Positions 53,364 through 63,399 of a stretch of 64,000 nucleotides of DNA are shown here, piece by piece. The translations under genes were made by a program, and so were the position numbers. Source of the stretch: Olivibacter sp. SDN3 (GTDB lineage Bacteria > Bacteroidota > Bacteroidia > Sphingobacteriales > Sphingobacteriaceae); the NCBI RefSeq assembly GCF_014334135.1, contig NZ_CP060497.1, forward strand, positions 930,001-994,000, given 5' to 3'. Within the stretch, counting starts at the first letter, position 1. Each line of letters begins with the position of its first letter. The notes under the pieces were generated by a model. That model did not search any database. It saw only the letters and a program-made list of their open reading frames with translations, and had not been told where the DNA came from.

Positions 53364-56339
53364 TTAAAAAGTGACATTCAGTCCCGCAGTAAAGGTTCGG
53401 GTAGTTGGGTATTTGTCCCGATGGTCCATTCCCGGCGCAAAGGTAAAATCTCCTGTATAGCTTACTCCCTCAGGGTCAATACCTTTATAATTAGTGAATG
53501 TATGGAGGTTCAATGCAGAAACATAAACCCGGAGACGACTCATCCCTTTGATGCTATTTGGCTTAAAAGTATACCCGAAAGTCACATTATCGATTTTAAG
53601 AAAATCGCCGTTCTCGATATAATGTGAAACATAGACCAAGTCGTTATTCAGCTGTTTTCCATAAACCGGGTCATATGCGGTTTTCAATACGTTGTAGGCT
53701 TTATTAACCGGATTTTCATAATACAAGCGCTGCATATTCAGGATTTGATGCCCAAAGGCCCCGCGAAAGTTAATAGCCATATCGAAGCGTTGTAGCTGCA
53801 CACTATTGTTCCATCCTATCAAATGTTTTGGTATACCATTGCCGTAATATTGACGATCTTCGGGTGTAGCATCTGCGATAGAAATTACTTCTCCATTCCT
53901 ATTTTCAACCAACCACCTACCATCATCTCCTACACCAACACTTTTGAGTACAAAAAACTGTCCGATAGGCTCTCCCACGGCTACTCGGTGTGTGGATACC
54001 TGAATAGGTTCACCGGTATGACCTGCATCAAAAAACTCTTGCGTTACGTCAAATTGATCATTGGAAAGGTTCACCAATTTATTCTTGTTAGCAGAAAAAG
54101 TGAGATTAGTATTCCAGGTTAACGTCTTTTTATCGATGACCGCTATATTGATCAACGCCTCAAAACCAGCGTTTTGCATCTCTCCAGCGTTAAGCATCAT
54201 GCTCCCGTAGAGATAAGGGGGCGTGGGAACATTAAAATCATATAGTAGATCTTTCACCCGACGTGTATAATAATCCAGTGAGCCTGTTAATCTATTATTA
54301 AAAAATCCAAAATCCAGCCCTACATTCCATTCTTCTTTCTTCTCCCATCGTAAATCGGGATTAAAATTGCGTACTGGCACAAAGCCGGGCACCCACTCAC
54401 CATCGATAAATGCCCCTTGCGCCATATCAAAGTTATAGCTGGTTTGTGACATGTAAGGCAAAGAAGCAATAGTTCCTGTTATACCAAAACCAGCTCGGAG
54501 CTTAAAATCTGACATGAAAGTAGTTCCCTGCATAAAATCTTCGTTGGCGAGGTTCCACCCCAGCGAAAAGGCCGGAAAAGTACCCCATTGATAGTTTTCA
54601 CCGAAAGTTGAAGAGCCTTCCCGTCTTATACTAGCCGTAGCCATATAGCGATCTTTCCAGGTATAATTTAGGCGTCCAAAAAAACCTACCAGCTGCCATT
54701 TATTTTTCTCGCTTTCCATAGTTGCCAAACCTTCTTGTAGCGCCAAACCTGATTGCAAACGGTTATAGGAATACTCATCTGTTGGAAAATTAAAGTTATA
54801 GGCCTGAAACCGCTCGTATGTATTATCCTGCCAGCTATAACCACCCAAAAGGTTAAACCGGTGATCGTCAAAAGCTTTGGTATAGTTAGCGGTCAGCTCC
54901 ATTAAATTCTCTGTATTGGAAGCAGTCCATTGGCTAGCGGTACCATTTAGGTTGTTTTTGGTTGTATTAACGTGTTGAAAACTTGTCGAATTACCACGTA
55001 ACTCGTTGTTTTGTACGCGAGAAACTAGCATTTTTAAGCTCAGATCGCCTATTGGTCGATATTCCAGTGACCCGCTTAAACGGGTTTCACGCAGAAGACG
55101 ATCATTTACCGTTTCATGAATGATTCCCAAAGGATTGTCGTACATATAAGCATTCTGTTCCTGCCAGCTTCCTTCATTATTTCGAATGCGATCAGTTGGG
55201 TTTCGAATCATTGCTTGTCGCCATACCAAACCACTGGGGACATCGATATCATTTGAACCAGCGCCACCCTGTCTGGAATTCGACGTCAGACTAATCACCT
55301 GAATATTTGTACGCAATTTACCATCAAACATATCATGGTTCAGATCGGCACGAACGGTTAACCTTTCCTGCCCGGTTTTCAATAAAATCCCTTCCCAATT
55401 ACGGTAATTTACCGAACCGGTAAAATTCGTCCGGGAATTTCCTCCAAAATAGGTGAGATTATGATTATGACTCACTGGATTCTGTATAATTTCATCGAGC
55501 CAATTGGTACTATTTCCGAGATCTTCATAAGCATGTCCTTCTGCTATTAACCGCCGGTAATCGTCCGCATTCATCATATCCGGTCGTCGAAAAAGGGTTT
55601 GTACGTTAGCGTAGGCATTGTATTCTATAGTTGACTTCGACTCACTACTCTTATTTTTCTTGGTAGTGATCAAAACCACTCCGCTAGTTGCTCTAGTACC
55701 ATATATAGCTGCTGCCGAGCCATCTTTCAGTACATCAATAGATTCAATGTCTTCGGGAGCCACGGTATTGATATCTCCGGGGATACCGTCGACTAAAACC
55801 AGTGGGTTTTGAGAGCCATTGATAGAATTAAGTCCGCGTAGGTTGATTTGGGTAGTAGCATTGGGGTCTCCATTCGGCGTGGTGATACGTAAGCCAGCCA
55901 CTTTACCTTGCACTAACTGTGCGGCATCCCGTACGGTTCCCTGAATAAAATCTTCTGCCTTCACACTTGCTATAGCGCTGGTTACATCTCCTTTCCGTTG
56001 GGTACCATAACCTACCACGACCACTTCGTCTAAGGTCTCGTCACTGGGTTTCAGTTGGATATCCAAGGTTGTTTGATCACTTAGACTAAACTCCTGTGCT
56101 AAGTAACCCACTGCGCTAACGGTAAGCACAGCGGGAGAAATGTACGACAATATAAAATTTCCAGACTCATCTGAAGAGGTTCCGCCGTCCATATCCTTTA
56201 TCTTCAAACTAACCCCTGGTAGCGGAACTCCAGTTTCATCAACTACCTTACCCCTGAGGGTAATACTTCGTTGTGCATGTACCCAAATTGGTAACAACAA
56301 ACACAAGATAATCCCATAATAACTGATAATTTTTCTCAT
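53364..56339 (-). CDS. SusC-like TonB-dependent transporter
   Basis: A 991-residue outer-membrane transporter with signal peptide ending WVHAQ (about 22), a carboxypeptidase-like domain (LRGKVVDETGVPLPGVSLKI), the signature DEVVVVGYGTQRKGDVTSAI, plug (NSINGSQNPLVLVDGIPGDI) and barrel ending FTAGLNVTF. No STN domain is present. It pairs with the SusD at 51729-53333. A truncated hydrolase domain (56369-56758) and a DUF5695 protein lie upstream on the same strand. Confidence 0.95.
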   Translation of the reverse strand: MRKIISYYGIILCLLLPIWVHAQRSITLRGKVVDETGVPLPGVSLKIKDMDGGTSSDESGNFILSYISPAVLTVSAVGYLAQEFSLSDQTTLDIQLKPSDETLDEVVVVGYGTQRKGDVTSAIASVKAEDFIQGTVRDAAQLVQGKVAGLRITTPNGDPNATTQINLRGLNSINGSQNPLVLVDGIPGDINTVAPEDIESIDVLKDGSAAAIYGTRATSGVVLITTKKNKSSESKSTIEYNAYANVQTLFRRPDMMNADDYRRLIAEGHAYEDLGNSTNWLDEIIQNPVSHNHNLTYFGGNSRTNFTGSVNYRNWEGILLKTGQERLTVRADLNHDMFDGKLRTNIQVISLTSNSRQGGAGSNDIDVPSGLVWRQAMIRNPTDRIRNNEGSWQEQNAYMYDNPLGIIHETVNDRLLRETRLSGSLEYRPIGDLSLKMLVSRVQNNELRGNSTSFQHVNTTKNNLNGTASQWTASNTENLMELTANYTKAFDDHRFNLLGGYSWQDNTYERFQAYNFNFPTDEYSYNRLQSGLALQEGLATMESEKNKWQLVGFFGRLNYTWKDRYMATASIRREGSSTFGENYQWGTFPAFSLGWNLANEDFMQGTTFMSDFKLRAGFGITGTIASLPYMSQTSYNFDMAQGAFIDGEWVPGFVPVRNFNPDLRWEKKEEWNVGLDFGFFNNRLTGSLDYYTRRVKDLLYDFNVPTPPYLYGSMMLNAGEMQNAGFEALINIAVIDKKTLTWNTNLTFSANKNKLVNLSNDQFDVTQEFFDAGHTGEPIQVSTHRVAVGEPIGQFFVLKSVGVGDDGRWLVENRNGEVISIADATPEDRQYYGNGIPKHLIGWNNSVQLQRFDMAINFRGAFGHQILNMQRLYYENPVNKAYNVLKTAYDPVYGKQLNNDLVYVSHYIENGDFLKIDNVTFGYTFKPNSIKGMSRLRVYVSALNLHTFTNYKGIDPEGVSYTGDFTFAPGMDHRDKYPTTRTFTAGLNVTF

Positions 56340-56368
56340 ACAAAAAAGATTAGGTCTGATAGTAATCG

Positions 56369-56758
56369 CTATTCTGTGATAGTTCTCGTAACAAAGAGCG
56401 GCCTACCCCTACTTCTTTTGTGGGGGACAATCTTTACCCGCACCGTCTTTTTTCCGGTTACGATGGCTTCTGGTAAATCATATTCAACAGTAACGAAGGA
56501 ACCGTCTTTTAAACCGCCGACATGCTGTGTAGCAACTTTCTGATTATCTATCAATAGGTCAAATTTCTTGCTACAAGTATAACCTCCCCAATACTCGAAT
56601 ACTATCAAAAGCAATAAGCAAACCGGTCTATGACTACCATGGATATTCATATACATTCGTTTTATTCGATGAAACTCGTCCCCTAAAAAGCTGTTAATAA
56701 AAGCTACAATTGGTTTATAGGGGTCAGTCCCCTCTTTACACAAATGTATGCATGACAA
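56369..56758 (-). pseudogene. Orphan C-terminal DUF6805-like domain, remnant of a large hydrolase
   Basis: The frame holds a C-terminal beta domain of the kind that ends GH127-type proteins: FEYWGGYTCSKKFDLLIDNQ, then TVEYDLPEAIVTGKKTVRVK and a normal stop. The upstream part (first 36 residues) looks non-coding, and no catalytic domain precedes it. It is therefore most likely the tail left after deletion of the gene body. A short secreted protein starting at MNIHGSH cannot be fully excluded, because a hydrophobic stretch CLLLLIVF lies there, but that stretch aligns with the domain's own first strand. Confidence 0.65.
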
Positions 56759-56861
56759 TTATTATGTTTTTCGCAGATTTTAACGATTAATCATCGGATA
56801 TGAACCATAAAAAAGCTATCCTTACAGGGTGACTGCTTACCATGGCAATCGCTATACAATT

Positions 56862-59579
56862 TTAATGGGAAAAATGGTTTAATTCGACGACAGTGTCATC
56901 GTCGGCGAGTGCTATAGCATAAGCCCCTCGGTCTGTTTGCTGTTGATCGGGCAGTGTATACGCATTATTTTCATGGTCTATCCGAAGAAATGCCCGAGGT
57001 AAAAAATCACTTTTTTCAGCCAGCTTAATGCGGACATTTTTGCTTTGCTTATGATAAGCGATCGCCGTAAATTGTCCAGCATCGAGTGTTAACCATAATT
57101 TAGCAGGAGCTATGAATACGCGCGACTTAGCGGCGGTTGTGGGCGTCAAGGTTATCCATTCCTCTGTTTCTTTTAGATTAGCGCCAAAGCCTAGCCATCC
57201 GAAGGTAGTATCTTGTACCAAATAACTGGAGGTATTAACTGCATAGCCAAAAAAACCGCTACCGTAGTCGCCCGACAGCGCATCATTCGCTAAGGTACTT
57301 GGGAAGGAGTGAAAGGCACAAGGGCCGAACCCATCTTGTGTAACATTAGCAATACCACCCAGTAAACCTCCGTAGCCTACACGTAGTAAATAAAGGTCGT
57401 CTAGATGGTCGCGATAGTTTTTTAGTACCGGAATGGCGTTAAGTGCCGAACCGTAGTGATGAATCTGCCGTTCTACGCGTGAGATTTTCCCGCCGTAAAG
57501 GAAGTCCCAATAGCGATGGGCATTGCCGTTATATGCCCAATGGGGTACGGTGGGCATATAAGCCAATATCGCATTTAATGTAACTTTCGCCTTATCGTCA
57601 TAACCGAAATAATCCGACCACATATACACCTCCTCCTGGCCGGTTGAATCCCAAGGCATCTCACTACCAAAGGGATAGTTTAAGCTTCGCCAATGATCTG
57701 CACGGGCTTTCATCGACCTTTCCAATTCCTCCGCCATTTGATGAAAACCCTCAGCTTTAAGATCCATCAAAACCATTAGAAAAATCGTACCTTCCATTTG
57801 CCCGAACTGTGCATAATGCGGCGCCTGTTTGACCATCGCCATACCGGTGTGGAACGCTTTCTCCAGATACCAACGCCAGTTCTCCTGTGTCACTAAACCT
57901 TGGTAGTTACGTGCCAGACGATATAGCACCCAGTGCGCCGCGGTAACATGGGGGTAATTATAGGACCTACCGACGTCATCAGCTCCCTTTTTATTCCAGG
58001 CAGACCATATCTCCCAGTTAATTTCTGTGTCATAAGTCCCTGCCGGCATGGAGTCCGGTTCATAATAGAAAACGCTTTTCTTTACCCCGTATTTTTGCGG
58101 ACCTTCCTTATGCTGTATGTTGCCCCACAGGGTTTGATGTACAAATTTTTGTAATTTCTCGAGTTCCTCCTTGTCTGGCTGCACAAGTTGTTTCATAATG
58201 GCGGCCAGCCAGCTTCCGGCACCTCCTTCATCACTTAGACCTGCCACCCAAGCTCGGTTATCCTGTGTTACCTGCTGTTTGGTTTCATGATCATAGCTGA
58301 TCACTGATGGGCTTCGCTTAAATACATCACTGGGCTCATCAAACCACTGTTCATTCGTATAGAAGCGCCCCATATCGGCTACAAGCTCACTTTCCGATTT
58401 GATGATCTTATAATGGATGGTCTGCACCAATCCGTCCTCATAAGTTATAGTTAATCGAGCCCTACCCCATTTTTTGCCCGTAACTTGATATGCCTGCTGT
58501 GTGTTTCCACTGATCTCTTCCAGCTTTAGCGCATCTTTGGGATGAACCTCAATGGATTGAACCAGTCGCTGATATTTCAAAAAAAGTTTAGCCTCAACAT
58601 CCTCCGGCAACACATAACCCGGGAACCCCGTCGCAACCGGGCGATAATTAGCCTCTAAGCTTTGTTCAATCTGCTTGATATCATCGGCCAATACAAACCT
58701 TATACCGTAACTTACCTGTTCATGAGGTTTTAGCAACAATGACGTAGGTTCGTTCCATTGTTCTACGCCTTTCCATTCCTGCTCCGCATACGCTTTACTA
58801 TGTACCATCCACTCGTGAAAACCTTCAAAAGTAATTCCACGTGGTGTGGGATCATCCAATAATGGCCGATAAGCTTCAAAAGGTGTTTTACCATAAGGCA
58901 ATACCAATAATGCCTGTCCGGTACCACTTAATTTTGCTACCTGCAGATAACCGGCATCCTTGCCAATATAAGGATCGAAAAAAACATTTTGCGCATGCGC
59001 CTCATCAAGTGTCCGCTCCTGTAAAATATTATTAAATATCATTGGGATTCCCAGTGCGCCAATTTCTATTATTTCTTCGGATCGGTTTTGCAGTTCGAAA
59101 CGAAGAACTAACTTTCCGTCAATATTCTCCCAATAACGTGTTATTTGGAGTGGCATCGTTGCATTTAGGGTATTGGATAGGTCAGCCGCTGCAAGTGTAT
59201 TACCGCTTGCTGACAAGATTTTTATCGGTTTTCGTTGACTGGCAGTGGAGAATTTTTGCCATTCGGCATTTCCAACGGGCCGTAACCTCAAATTGATATC
59301 GCCCAGGTGATACAGGCTATCGCCTTCTCTGATAGCTAAACGGTCTCCCGGTGTAAAATCAAATCCATGATCCTGCCGCAGATGCAGGGCAGCTACCGTC
59401 TGCGATTCCTTTACCAGTTTCAACTCGAAAGCAGTTGTCAGGAAAGATTCCACTCCTTGAGATATGCCCAGAGTTTTCGGTCTCTTCGCCAACAGCTCCC
59501 AGGGGTTATTTTGTGCAAAAGATGGGTATAGTGAGCACAGCAGACTTAATAGAAGTGCTATTTTTCTAATGATCTTCAT
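56862..59579 (-). CDS. Secreted DUF5695 protein, likely (alpha/alpha)-barrel carbohydrate-active enzyme
   Basis: A 905-residue secreted protein with signal peptide MKIIRKIALLLSLLCSLYPS to FAQ. An N-terminal beta-sandwich (about 30-400) precedes a helical toroid-like region (about 480-780; SYNYPHVTAAHWVLYRLARN, FGQMEGTIFLMVLMDLKAEG) and a C-terminal beta domain. This matches the DUF5695 family, whose members resemble lyase or hydrolase toroids but are untested to my knowledge. The start at 59579 is used; the ATG at 59606 adds nine residues before the signal. It may serve the SusCD pair downstream. Substrate unknown. Confidence 0.72.
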   Translation of the reverse strand: MKIIRKIALLLSLLCSLYPSFAQNNPWELLAKRPKTLGISQGVESFLTTAFELKLVKESQTVAALHLRQDHGFDFTPGDRLAIREGDSLYHLGDINLRLRPVGNAEWQKFSTASQRKPIKILSASGNTLAAADLSNTLNATMPLQITRYWENIDGKLVLRFELQNRSEEIIEIGALGIPMIFNNILQERTLDEAHAQNVFFDPYIGKDAGYLQVAKLSGTGQALLVLPYGKTPFEAYRPLLDDPTPRGITFEGFHEWMVHSKAYAEQEWKGVEQWNEPTSLLLKPHEQVSYGIRFVLADDIKQIEQSLEANYRPVATGFPGYVLPEDVEAKLFLKYQRLVQSIEVHPKDALKLEEISGNTQQAYQVTGKKWGRARLTITYEDGLVQTIHYKIIKSESELVADMGRFYTNEQWFDEPSDVFKRSPSVISYDHETKQQVTQDNRAWVAGLSDEGGAGSWLAAIMKQLVQPDKEELEKLQKFVHQTLWGNIQHKEGPQKYGVKKSVFYYEPDSMPAGTYDTEINWEIWSAWNKKGADDVGRSYNYPHVTAAHWVLYRLARNYQGLVTQENWRWYLEKAFHTGMAMVKQAPHYAQFGQMEGTIFLMVLMDLKAEGFHQMAEELERSMKARADHWRSLNYPFGSEMPWDSTGQEEVYMWSDYFGYDDKAKVTLNAILAYMPTVPHWAYNGNAHRYWDFLYGGKISRVERQIHHYGSALNAIPVLKNYRDHLDDLYLLRVGYGGLLGGIANVTQDGFGPCAFHSFPSTLANDALSGDYGSGFFGYAVNTSSYLVQDTTFGWLGFGANLKETEEWITLTPTTAAKSRVFIAPAKLWLTLDAGQFTAIAYHKQSKNVRIKLAEKSDFLPRAFLRIDHENNAYTLPDQQQTDRGAYAIALADDDTVVELNHFSH

Positions 59580-59780
59580 CCATATATTGTTTATAACCCT
59601 TAGCATATCGATTACGTTTATAAATCGGTGACCGAAATCACAAATGTACTTAAGACACTTATGATATTACAATTACATTTTGCTTTATTCTACCTAAATT
59701 TTAGCAAAAAGCGCTGGCTAATGGTGTCAGATAAAAACAGCTATCAAGATCAGTTGTTATATATTTATTAATGATAAGCT

Positions 59781-60014
59781 ATGAAAGCGACGACAGCACT
59801 GATTTTATTAACCATATATTTGTTAATCCACGTGATCCTAGGCCAAATAGGTACTTCGCCGATACTAATTTATTTTGTATTCTTTACGTCTCCGTTTTTA
59901 ATTATTTGGACCGTTCTTATTATACTGAAGGACAAAAGGAAAAATTATCCTGAACTCAGCGAAAACCAAGAATGGGGTTATGCCGATCGTGACGACCTCA
60001 CTACCGACCCGTAA
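59781..60014 (+). CDS. Small two-TM membrane protein
   Basis: A 77-residue protein with two transmembrane helices (about 5-22 and 28-48) and a charged tail ending NQEWGYADRDDLTTDP. Similar short membrane proteins with an EWGY tail motif are frequent in Bacteroidota. It has no known function. A clear terminator follows at 60060-60084. It is the only plus-strand gene in this part of the window, so it is its own transcript. Confidence 0.75.
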   Translation: MKATTALILLTIYLLIHVILGQIGTSPILIYFVFFTSPFLIIWTVLIILKDKRKNYPELSENQEWGYADRDDLTTDP

Positions 60015-60059
60015 AATTTTACTGGTGGACCGCACGCAGTCAACATTTGCCAAAAAGAA

Positions 60060-60084
60060 AAACGGACGTAAAAAACGTCCGTTT
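60060..60084. terminator. Rho-independent terminator between convergent genes
   Basis: AAACGGACGT (60060-60069) and ACGTCCGTTT (60075-60084) form a perfect 10-bp stem with a five-base loop, flanked by A-rich sequence on the left. It serves the small plus-strand gene and the converging TonB receptor gene. Confidence 0.85.
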
Positions 60085-60108
60085 CACCTATGTATTGATT
60101 GCTAACGA

Positions 60109-63100
60109 TCAAAATCCATATCGGACCCCTAATTGGAATTGGTAAGGGTTACCGGAAGGAACAACGACTCCCGAGTTATTGACACGGTAATTAAAACGCC
60201 GGTTTTCTCGGTCGAACTGCGGCAAGCCTTCCGCGGGGACGCCAATCGCATATAATGCCTGGTTCCCTAAGGTCTCATTCACACCCCAGCTTCTATTCAA
60301 TAAATTGGCCACATTAAATATATCGGCAGATAATTCCAATGCATGGGTTTTATATAAGGTAAATTTCTTTGTAACACGTATATCCCAAACACCGAAGAAA
60401 CCATTCACGCCACCATTACGCTCAGCTATTTGTCCTTCATACTTCAATATATACTCTTTTAAACTTTGGCTAGCTTCGGCATTATCCAGAATAGCTTCCA
60501 GTCCGGTGCGGATGCGATCTGGGGTTGCTGGACTATTTCGATCAAAGATGAATGCTAAATCATTCGTACCGGAGACAAAGTCGCCATTCGTATTCCCACC
60601 GGAAAGCAAGCTATAGCGGGTACCTCCAATTCCTGAGTACCGGACACCGATACTTATACCATAAAAGGTTGGTAGGGAACCATAGAAAACAACTTTACTT
60701 CTAAAGTGACCGTTGGAATAACTCATGGTGCTAAGGTCCCGCGGATCATCCCTAACGGGTAGGGAAAGCGTTGCTGAATTGGCCACATTACCGTTAAAGG
60801 AAGTATTGTCTTTCGTGTCGTTCCAGGTATAACTCAACGAGATTTCTCCGTCTCTGAAGTATCGGTAGGTGCCATCAATGACGACAGCAAACTGATTGAC
60901 CCGTCCTTCACTATTCAGTTCAAGCACACGCCCAAACTGTTCGGTGATACGCCCTCTTGTCCAATCGGCAGCACCATTTTCAGGCATCGTATTCAGGGGT
61001 ACAAACACCCCACGGCTACCTTCTTCCGGGAGCGTAAAGAATGGATCTACAGCCATATTTCGATCAACATACATATAGTTGTTTCGTCCCAATGTTGCGT
61101 AACCTGTTATCCCCAGTCGCAGGTTCTCATTAATATATCGGTTATAAGAAATATTCGCCTTATAGATAATGGGCACCTTGGCGTCCGGACCATTGGTATT
61201 AATTGTTGCTAATTGAAATTGCTCCATGGCCGGGATGGTGGATGGGTTATCACGATAAGCACTAAAGTCAGGTGTAGGAACGTCATTTCCCTGAACATCT
61301 ACTGTTGCCAGATGTCTACCATCAAAAGTAAGGTTATTGATCACGACATAATTATTAATATCGGAAGCAAAGATTCCTCCGCCGATACGGATGTAGTCTC
61401 TATGCCTTTCATTTACGTCCCAATTCAGTTGAAACCTTGGTTGAACCACAAAATTGCTGATGCGATGATCTGTCCTGACACCGAGCGCATCAAATAATTC
61501 TTGATTAAGTGGTGATCTTGGGTAATGGCCATAATCTAAACGAAGACCACCAATTACCTCCATTCCTTTTGCCACTTGCGTACGCATCTGTCCATATAGG
61601 CCGACGTTAAATATATTAGAAAGTACGCTAGGATCATCCATTAAGGGAACCTCGCGATAGTAACGATAAGGTCTTAAGTTATTGAAGTTTTCGAGGGAAG
61701 AAACGTCGGTACTATTTGTAAAATGGAAGCGTCCGTTAACTTCACTCCCGTAGATGGAGTTGGCGTGTGTATACATCAGATCGGTACCGAATAAATAATT
61801 GACCTTATCTGTATTGTAATAAAGATTGTTAATCAGCTGAATAACGTTGTTCGTAAAGCCCTCTTGAGCAAAGCGATGTCCACCCAGTTGAATATTTGTC
61901 GAACGATTGGTTTCATCTATATTGGAAATGACATTTTCCACAATCGCCCGTGGAATATTTGCGTCAGGCAGCTCATCCCCCGGGCTACTTTCCTGATAAG
62001 TATAGAGATGCTGTAGTTTCAGTTCGTTCGTTATACGTGGACTGACTGTTGTCCGAAGTGTTGCCAAAAAGCTGTTATCTACATTGTAGTCATTTCCATA
62101 GGATTCATATAGATTAATGGATGTATTGTCGGCCAAACCCAGTTTATTGCGATCGCTGGTAAAGTTGTTACGTACGGTGAGGAGATTTTTATCGTTTATC
62201 TGCCAATCGATCCGGCCAAAGACCGCGTCGGAGCCGCGCCTTTTATCGAACGAGCCGTATTGTGCCCCACTCCCCAATCCGTACTGTCGACGTCCGATGT
62301 CGACAAATTCATCCAGAGTTGCCCGCGTAATATTAAACCTGCTTTCATCTAAAGGAGACTGCACGTCAGCGATAATTAGTGGGCGGGCATCCCGTTGATG
62401 ATCCCACGCTACAAAAAAATGCAATTTGTCTTTTACAATTGGTCCGCCCAAGGTAAATCCGTATTGATACGTTGAGAAATCATTTTCTCTTCTATTTCCC
62501 CGGATATCATACGGGCTTGACAACCAATCCGCTCTTGCGTAATTCCAGGCGCTCCCAGTCAGCGTATTTGTTCCGGATTTTGTTACCGCACTAACGGTAC
62601 CTCCCCCTGCACGACCAAAAGTGACGTCGTATTGATTGGTGACCACCTTAAACTCTCTTACCGCTTCTATCGATATGGAGTAGGGTGCACCACTTCTACT
62701 GGTCGTTGGTCCTGCTGAAGTAGGATTTTTTGCGGTCATACCATCGATGGTGAAATTCGTGGATGACCCCAGCTGACCTGCTAAGTTCCCTCCGACGGTA
62801 AGCGGAGAAAGTTCCATTAGAGAGGTAAAGTTTCGCCCATTTACGGGAAGTCTAACCATATCCCTTGAATTAACAGCTGTTGCTGCACCAATATTTTCCC
62901 GCCGGTTTATTAACGTATTCGCGTTGATTTCTACTGCTTCCAAGTCTTGCGAGGTGGTAGTCATTTGAATGTTAACGCGCACCACGTCTCCTTGATTTAA
63001 CATATAGCCGTTTTGCGTCTGTTCGCCATATCCAATAAATGCACTTTTTACGGTGTATGGACCACCTAAGGGAAGCTCACGAAAGGTGAAATCACCGTTC

Positions 63101-63282
63101 GTATTTGTTGTTGTTCGAGTAGTAAATCCGGTAGATTCGTTGCGGATTTCGATTGACGCGCCAGCGATAGCGTTCTTCTGGTCATCTGTGATTTTTCCAG
63201 TAATGGATGCCTCTGTTGTTTGGGTGTAGGCAGGTAAAACCGATATAAAAATAAGGGCTAATAATAGTAAGGAATGTTTCAT
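60109..63282 (-). CDS. Oar-like TonB-dependent receptor
   Basis: A 1057-residue outer-membrane receptor with signal peptide ending PAYTQ (about 21), an N-terminal carboxypeptidase-regulatory-like domain (ITGKITDDQKNAIAGASIEI, TNTNGDFTFRELP), a plug (RLPVNGRNFTSLMELSP; FTIDGMTAKNPTS) and a large barrel ending FQLGVRYGF. The plug and the repeated NGRNF/GGGTVSAVTKSGTN signatures are those of Oar-type receptors rather than SusC. No SusD partner follows. A peptidase gene ends 117 bases upstream on the same strand, suggesting a peptide- or protein-related role. Confidence 0.93.
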   Translation of the reverse strand: MKHSLLLLALIFISVLPAYTQTTEASITGKITDDQKNAIAGASIEIRNESTGFTTRTTTNTNGDFTFRELPLGGPYTVKSAFIGYGEQTQNGYMLNQGDVVRVNIQMTTTSQDLEAVEINANTLINRRENIGAATAVNSRDMVRLPVNGRNFTSLMELSPLTVGGNLAGQLGSSTNFTIDGMTAKNPTSAGPTTSRSGAPYSISIEAVREFKVVTNQYDVTFGRAGGGTVSAVTKSGTNTLTGSAWNYARADWLSSPYDIRGNRRENDFSTYQYGFTLGGPIVKDKLHFFVAWDHQRDARPLIIADVQSPLDESRFNITRATLDEFVDIGRRQYGLGSGAQYGSFDKRRGSDAVFGRIDWQINDKNLLTVRNNFTSDRNKLGLADNTSINLYESYGNDYNVDNSFLATLRTTVSPRITNELKLQHLYTYQESSPGDELPDANIPRAIVENVISNIDETNRSTNIQLGGHRFAQEGFTNNVIQLINNLYYNTDKVNYLFGTDLMYTHANSIYGSEVNGRFHFTNSTDVSSLENFNNLRPYRYYREVPLMDDPSVLSNIFNVGLYGQMRTQVAKGMEVIGGLRLDYGHYPRSPLNQELFDALGVRTDHRISNFVVQPRFQLNWDVNERHRDYIRIGGGIFASDINNYVVINNLTFDGRHLATVDVQGNDVPTPDFSAYRDNPSTIPAMEQFQLATINTNGPDAKVPIIYKANISYNRYINENLRLGITGYATLGRNNYMYVDRNMAVDPFFTLPEEGSRGVFVPLNTMPENGAADWTRGRITEQFGRVLELNSEGRVNQFAVVIDGTYRYFRDGEISLSYTWNDTKDNTSFNGNVANSATLSLPVRDDPRDLSTMSYSNGHFRSKVVFYGSLPTFYGISIGVRYSGIGGTRYSLLSGGNTNGDFVSGTNDLAFIFDRNSPATPDRIRTGLEAILDNAEASQSLKEYILKYEGQIAERNGGVNGFFGVWDIRVTKKFTLYKTHALELSADIFNVANLLNRSWGVNETLGNQALYAIGVPAEGLPQFDRENRRFNYRVNNSGVVVPSGNPYQFQLGVRYGF

Positions 63283-63399
63283 TTAAAATCGCTTTTAATG
63301 GCGATAAAAATAAACAGCCTTGATTAAGCGTACCTTTAATTAGTGTTAAGAATAAAAAATATTATTGATTAGGCCTCAATCTTCACCGTTACGGGCATA

